9,280 nucleotides of DNA, from the NCBI GenBank assembly GCA_913009915.1, contig CAJVYZ010000074.1, forward strand, positions 1 through 9,280, read 5' to 3'. The notes below the pieces were generated by a model that was not told the origin of the DNA, searched no databases, and saw nothing but the letters and a program-made list of their open reading frames with translations. Made by a program: the position numbers and the translations under genes. Below, piece after piece: positions 7,341-9,280 of the stretch (positions are counted from its first letter, which is position 1; every line of letters starts with the position of its first letter). This stretch comes from an uncultured Gemmatimonadota bacterium. GTDB lineage: Bacteria > Gemmatimonadota > Gemmatimonadetes > Gemmatimonadales > GWC2-71-9.

Positions 7341-7347
7341 GCCGTCG

Positions 7348-7854
7348 TCACTCCCCGAAGTGTTCCCCCGTAACGGGCTCCGGTTCAGGCGGCTTGAGTT
7401 GCGGCTTGGAGTCGATCAACCGAGCGCAGGCGTTCCACCGAAGGATGGGGTCGTCGTTGCCGGCCTGGCGGATGGCCTCGGCTTTCTCGTACCACTCCAT
7501 CGCGTCACGCAGGTCCCGGTAGGCGATGGTGCCGGCGTTGGGTGTGCCGCGCCGCAAGATTGCCTTGGCACGGCGTTCGGCGATGAGGCCGGAGTAGTAC
7601 GCCCGGCCGTACTCGTCGTCGAGTCGAGGAACGAGGGCCTGCGCCCTGGTGACGTTGCCGGAGAGTTCGTCGGTGAACTGGTCGGTTATGGCCAGCAGCA
7701 ACATCGTCAGCGCCAGCTGATGGTTGGGCCGGGCCTCGAGGATGTCCAGGCTGATGCTCTCGGCTTCCAGCGGCTCGTTGAGTAACCGGTACTGCTTGGC
7801 CTTGGCCAGGGCGGCATCCAGGCTTTCCGGCGACAGTGGTTTGGGGGTAAACAT
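7348..7854 (-). CDS. Small TPR-like protein encoded downstream of sdhB, function unknown
   Basis: This 168-residue protein has no signal peptide or membrane segment and should be cytoplasmic. It is mostly amphipathic helix. Two segments look like tetratricopeptide units: LLNEPLEAESISLDILEARP with the following helix (about residues 24-60), and AMEWYEKAEAIRQAG with PILRWNACARLID (about 120-150). The C-terminus is Pro- and Glu-rich (KPPEPEPVTGEHFGE). The start is supported by GGGAGG on the minus strand (7864-7859), with a short 4-base spacing. It begins 20 bases after the sdhB stop, so it is very likely in the same transcript. That position suggests a helper role for the dehydrogenase, such as assembly or protein binding, but this is guilt by association only. 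I do not recognise a named family. Confidence 0.8.
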   Translation of the reverse strand: MFTPKPLSPESLDAALAKAKQYRLLNEPLEAESISLDILEARPNHQLALTMLLLAITDQFTDELSGNVTRAQALVPRLDDEYGRAYYSGLIAERRAKAILRRGTPNAGTIAYRDLRDAMEWYEKAEAIRQAGNDDPILRWNACARLIDSKPQLKPPEPEPVTGEHFGE

Positions 7855-7874
7855 GGGGCCTCCCGATTCCGCCG

Positions 7875-8621
7875 TCAGGCGTCACTGGTCAACGCCCGGA
7901 TCAACCGGCCCAACGGATCGTACGCATGGTCCACGACGCGTTCCTTGAGCGGAATTATGGCGTTGTCGGTGATGGTGATGTCTTCCGGGCAGACGGTGGT
8001 GCAACACTTGGTGATGTTGCAGTAGCCGATGCCTTGTGTCTTGCGCAAGTCGTCCAGCCGGTTCTCGGTGTCGAGCGGGTGCATTTCCAGGGCTGCCGTA
8101 TAGACCATGAAACGCGGACCGATGAATTCCTCGTAGAGCTGGTGCTCCCGCAGCACGTGGCACACGTCCTGGCACAGGAAGCACTCGATACACTTGCGGA
8201 ACTCCATGACCCGGTCGGCGTCCTCCTGGGCCATGTTCCAGCTGCCGTCCTCGTTGTCGGGCGGGCGAGGCGTGAACGGCTTGATCGTCTTCTTGACGCG
8301 GTAATTCCACGAGACGTCCGTGACCAGATCCCGGATCAACGGGAACGCCTTCATCGGCTGTACCATGATCGTCTCGCCGGCGGGGAGCGCGCTCATGCGC
8401 GTCATGCACATGAGTCGCGGGTGGCCGTTGATTTCAGCGGAACACGATCCGCATTTGCCCGCCTTGCAATTCCAGCGCACCGCGAGATCGTTGGCGTGCT
8501 CGGCCTGGATCTGTTTGACCGCATCGAGTACCACCATACCGCCGCTGACCATAGTGGTATAGGACTCGAAGCGACCGCCGTCCTTGTCGCCGCGCCACAG
8601 CTTGAACGTGGCTTCGCGCAT
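7875..8621 (-). CDS. sdhB: Succinate dehydrogenase/fumarate reductase iron-sulfur subunit
   Basis: This 248-residue subunit passes electrons from the flavin of SdhA to the membrane quinone site. All cluster ligands are visible. The [2Fe-2S] cluster uses Cys52, Cys57, Cys60 and Cys72. By spacing compared with E. coli SdhB, the [4Fe-4S] cluster would use Cys144, Cys147, Cys150 and Cys211, and the [3Fe-4S] cluster Cys154, Cys201 and Cys207. An additional Cys206 sits beside Cys207. The segments CIECFLCQDVCHV, GYCNITKCCTTVCPE and ITDNAIIPLKERVVD resemble the mycobacterial and streptomycete Sdh1 type rather than the E. coli type. The frame stays open upstream to 8864 but overlaps sdhA. The ATG at 8621 is chosen because it forms a TGATG overlap with the sdhA stop and has GAGGAG 8 bases before it. 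Sdh1-type operons usually encode a single five-helix anchor upstream of sdhA; that lies outside the window. Confidence 0.96.
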   Translation of the reverse strand: MREATFKLWRGDKDGGRFESYTTMVSGGMVVLDAVKQIQAEHANDLAVRWNCKAGKCGSCSAEINGHPRLMCMTRMSALPAGETIMVQPMKAFPLIRDLVTDVSWNYRVKKTIKPFTPRPPDNEDGSWNMAQEDADRVMEFRKCIECFLCQDVCHVLREHQLYEEFIGPRFMVYTAALEMHPLDTENRLDDLRKTQGIGYCNITKCCTTVCPEDITITDNAIIPLKERVVDHAYDPLGRLIRALTSDA

Positions 8622-9280
8622 CAGCCCATCTCCTCGATGACCTGTTTCAGATCCGGACGCATCTCCGGAATCGGCGCTCGCGAGAGCGTCATTGTCCCGT
8701 CCGCTGCCTGCTCCAGGATCTGATTGTACTGACCGGCGGCCGGGTCCTTGTCCGGGTAGTCCGACCGGAAGTGGGCGCCGCGGCTCTCCTGCCGCGCCAG
8801 CGCCGCCTTGGCCACCGCTTCGGCAACCGTCAGCAAGTTGTCCAGATCGAGCGCGGTGTGCCACCCGGGGTTGTACTCCCGGTTGCCCGTCACGGCTACT
8901 TCGCGGGTTCGACGGCGGAGGTCCGTCAGCCGCTCCAGTGCCGCGGTCATTTCCGATTCGGTACGTACGATACCCACCAGGTCCTGCATGGTGTCCTGCA
9001 GGTCGCGTTCGATGTCGTAGGGTCCTTCCCCCTGAGCACCGCGCCCGAACGGGGCCAGAGCCGCTTCGCCGGCGGCATCGAGGTCTCCGGCGTCGACGGA
9101 TGTGGCCGGATGCTTGGTGGCAAACGCGGCCGCGTACCGTCCGGCCCGCTCACCGAAGACCAGAAGATCGGACAGGGAATTGCCGCCCAGCCGGTTGGCG
9201 CCGTGAAGCCCTGCGGCGCACTCCCCGGCCGCGAACAGGCCCGGCACGGTGGACATCTGCGTCTCGGCGTCGACCCGGAT
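8621..9280 (-). CDS. sdhA: Succinate dehydrogenase/fumarate reductase flavoprotein subunit, C-terminal part (N-terminus outside window)
   Basis: This subunit carries covalent FAD and oxidises succinate to fumarate (or the reverse) on the cytoplasmic face. The window holds the last 219 residues; family members are about 580-640, so the remainder lies past 9280. The frame is open to the window edge, so the Met codon at 9256-9254 is internal and not a start. The conserved flavin/substrate segment TVPGLFAAGE, then HGANRLGGNSLSDLLVFGERAG, is present; its Arg corresponds to a dicarboxylate-binding residue in characterised enzymes. The C-terminal domain has the diagnostic RQESRGAHFRSDYP motif. The stop shares one base with the sdhB ATG (TGATG), so the two subunits are translationally coupled. 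No frame disruption is seen. Confidence 0.96.
   Translation of the reverse strand: MRVDAETQMSTVPGLFAAGECAAGLHGANRLGGNSLSDLLVFGERAGRYAAAFATKHPATSVDAGDLDAAGEAALAPFGRGAQGEGPYDIERDLQDTMQDLVGIVRTESEMTAALERLTDLRRRTREVAVTGNREYNPGWHTALDLDNLLTVAEAVAKAALARQESRGAHFRSDYPDKDPAAGQYNQILEQAADGTMTLSRAPIPEMRPDLKQVIEEMG
8630..8635 (-). promoter_or_regulatory. Shine-Dalgarno site of sdhB inside the end of sdhA
   Basis: The minus strand reads GAGGAG from 8635 to 8630, with 8 bases to the ATG at 8621-8619. The site lies within the last sdhA codons (Glu-Glu before Met-Gly-stop). It fixes the sdhB start at the TGATG overlap. Confidence 0.75.

Noticed and set aside
7049..7351. Minus-strand frame encoding LPPYRLTA repeats
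   Set aside because: It is a translation of two non-coding tandem arrays and runs antisense into the protease gene.
7261..7785. Plus-strand 174-codon open frame starting in the CTGCCCCCG repeats
   Set aside because: Its N-terminus is only repeat translation (LPP units) and the rest is antisense to the TPR-like gene.
7926..8723. Plus-strand 265-codon open frame
   Set aside because: It is antisense to sdhB, whose cysteine motifs prove the minus strand is coding.
9161..9178. AGATCGGA as another adapter fragment in sdhA
   Set aside because: Only 8 bases match before diverging, and the sdhA reading frame is intact through it.

Overview
The window looks like the end of a metagenome-derived contig from a GC-rich bacterium. 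My best guess at the lineage is Gemmatimonadota or a neighbouring phylum. This rests on three things: a DUF5118/DUF5117-type secreted zinc metalloprotease, a very large propeller sensor kinase, and a succinate dehydrogenase of the actinobacterial 'Sdh1' type. It is an inference from gene content, not a measured placement.

Bases 1-166 are not genomic. They hold an error-containing Illumina Read-2 adapter (52-81), a low-complexity stretch with 14 consecutive T (82-108) and a perfect 58-base Illumina P5/Read-1 adapter (109-166). Native DNA starts at about 167, inside a gene, so the first gene is cut by the contig end and its apparent N-terminus is adapter translation.

Plus-strand block (167-7137): the C-terminal 361 codons of an MltF-like lytic transglycosylase overlap by ATGA with a 1123-residue membrane histidine kinase. 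The kinase has a signal peptide, 14 propeller motifs, a Y_Y_Y domain, one transmembrane segment, and HisKA and HATPase domains. After 73 bases comes an 813-residue secreted metzincin-like metalloprotease. All three products act in or face the periplasm, so the block looks like an envelope sensing and remodelling unit. No response regulator is seen.

Convergent intergenic region (7138-7347): it holds two unrelated short tandem-repeat arrays separated by 49 bases. The first has ten copies of an 8-bp unit, GCGGTRRG, starting on the metalloprotease stop codon; every copy carries a stop codon, covering all three forward frames. The second is a 9/12-bp array that is G-rich on the minus strand, with strong G-quadruplex potential. 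Each array is G-rich on the strand transcribed from its adjoining gene.

Minus-strand block (7348-9280, read right to left): the C-terminal part of sdhA (cut by the window edge), complete sdhB, and a small TPR-like protein. They are tightly packed (TGATG overlap, then a 20-base gap) and form one operon for respiratory succinate oxidation (or fumarate reduction).

I see no transposon, CRISPR array, tRNA or rRNA. The gene families are recognisable. The observations most worth a second look are the adapter chimera, which is a data-quality problem, and the paired repeat arrays between the convergent genes. I found no convincing evidence of a wholly new system.
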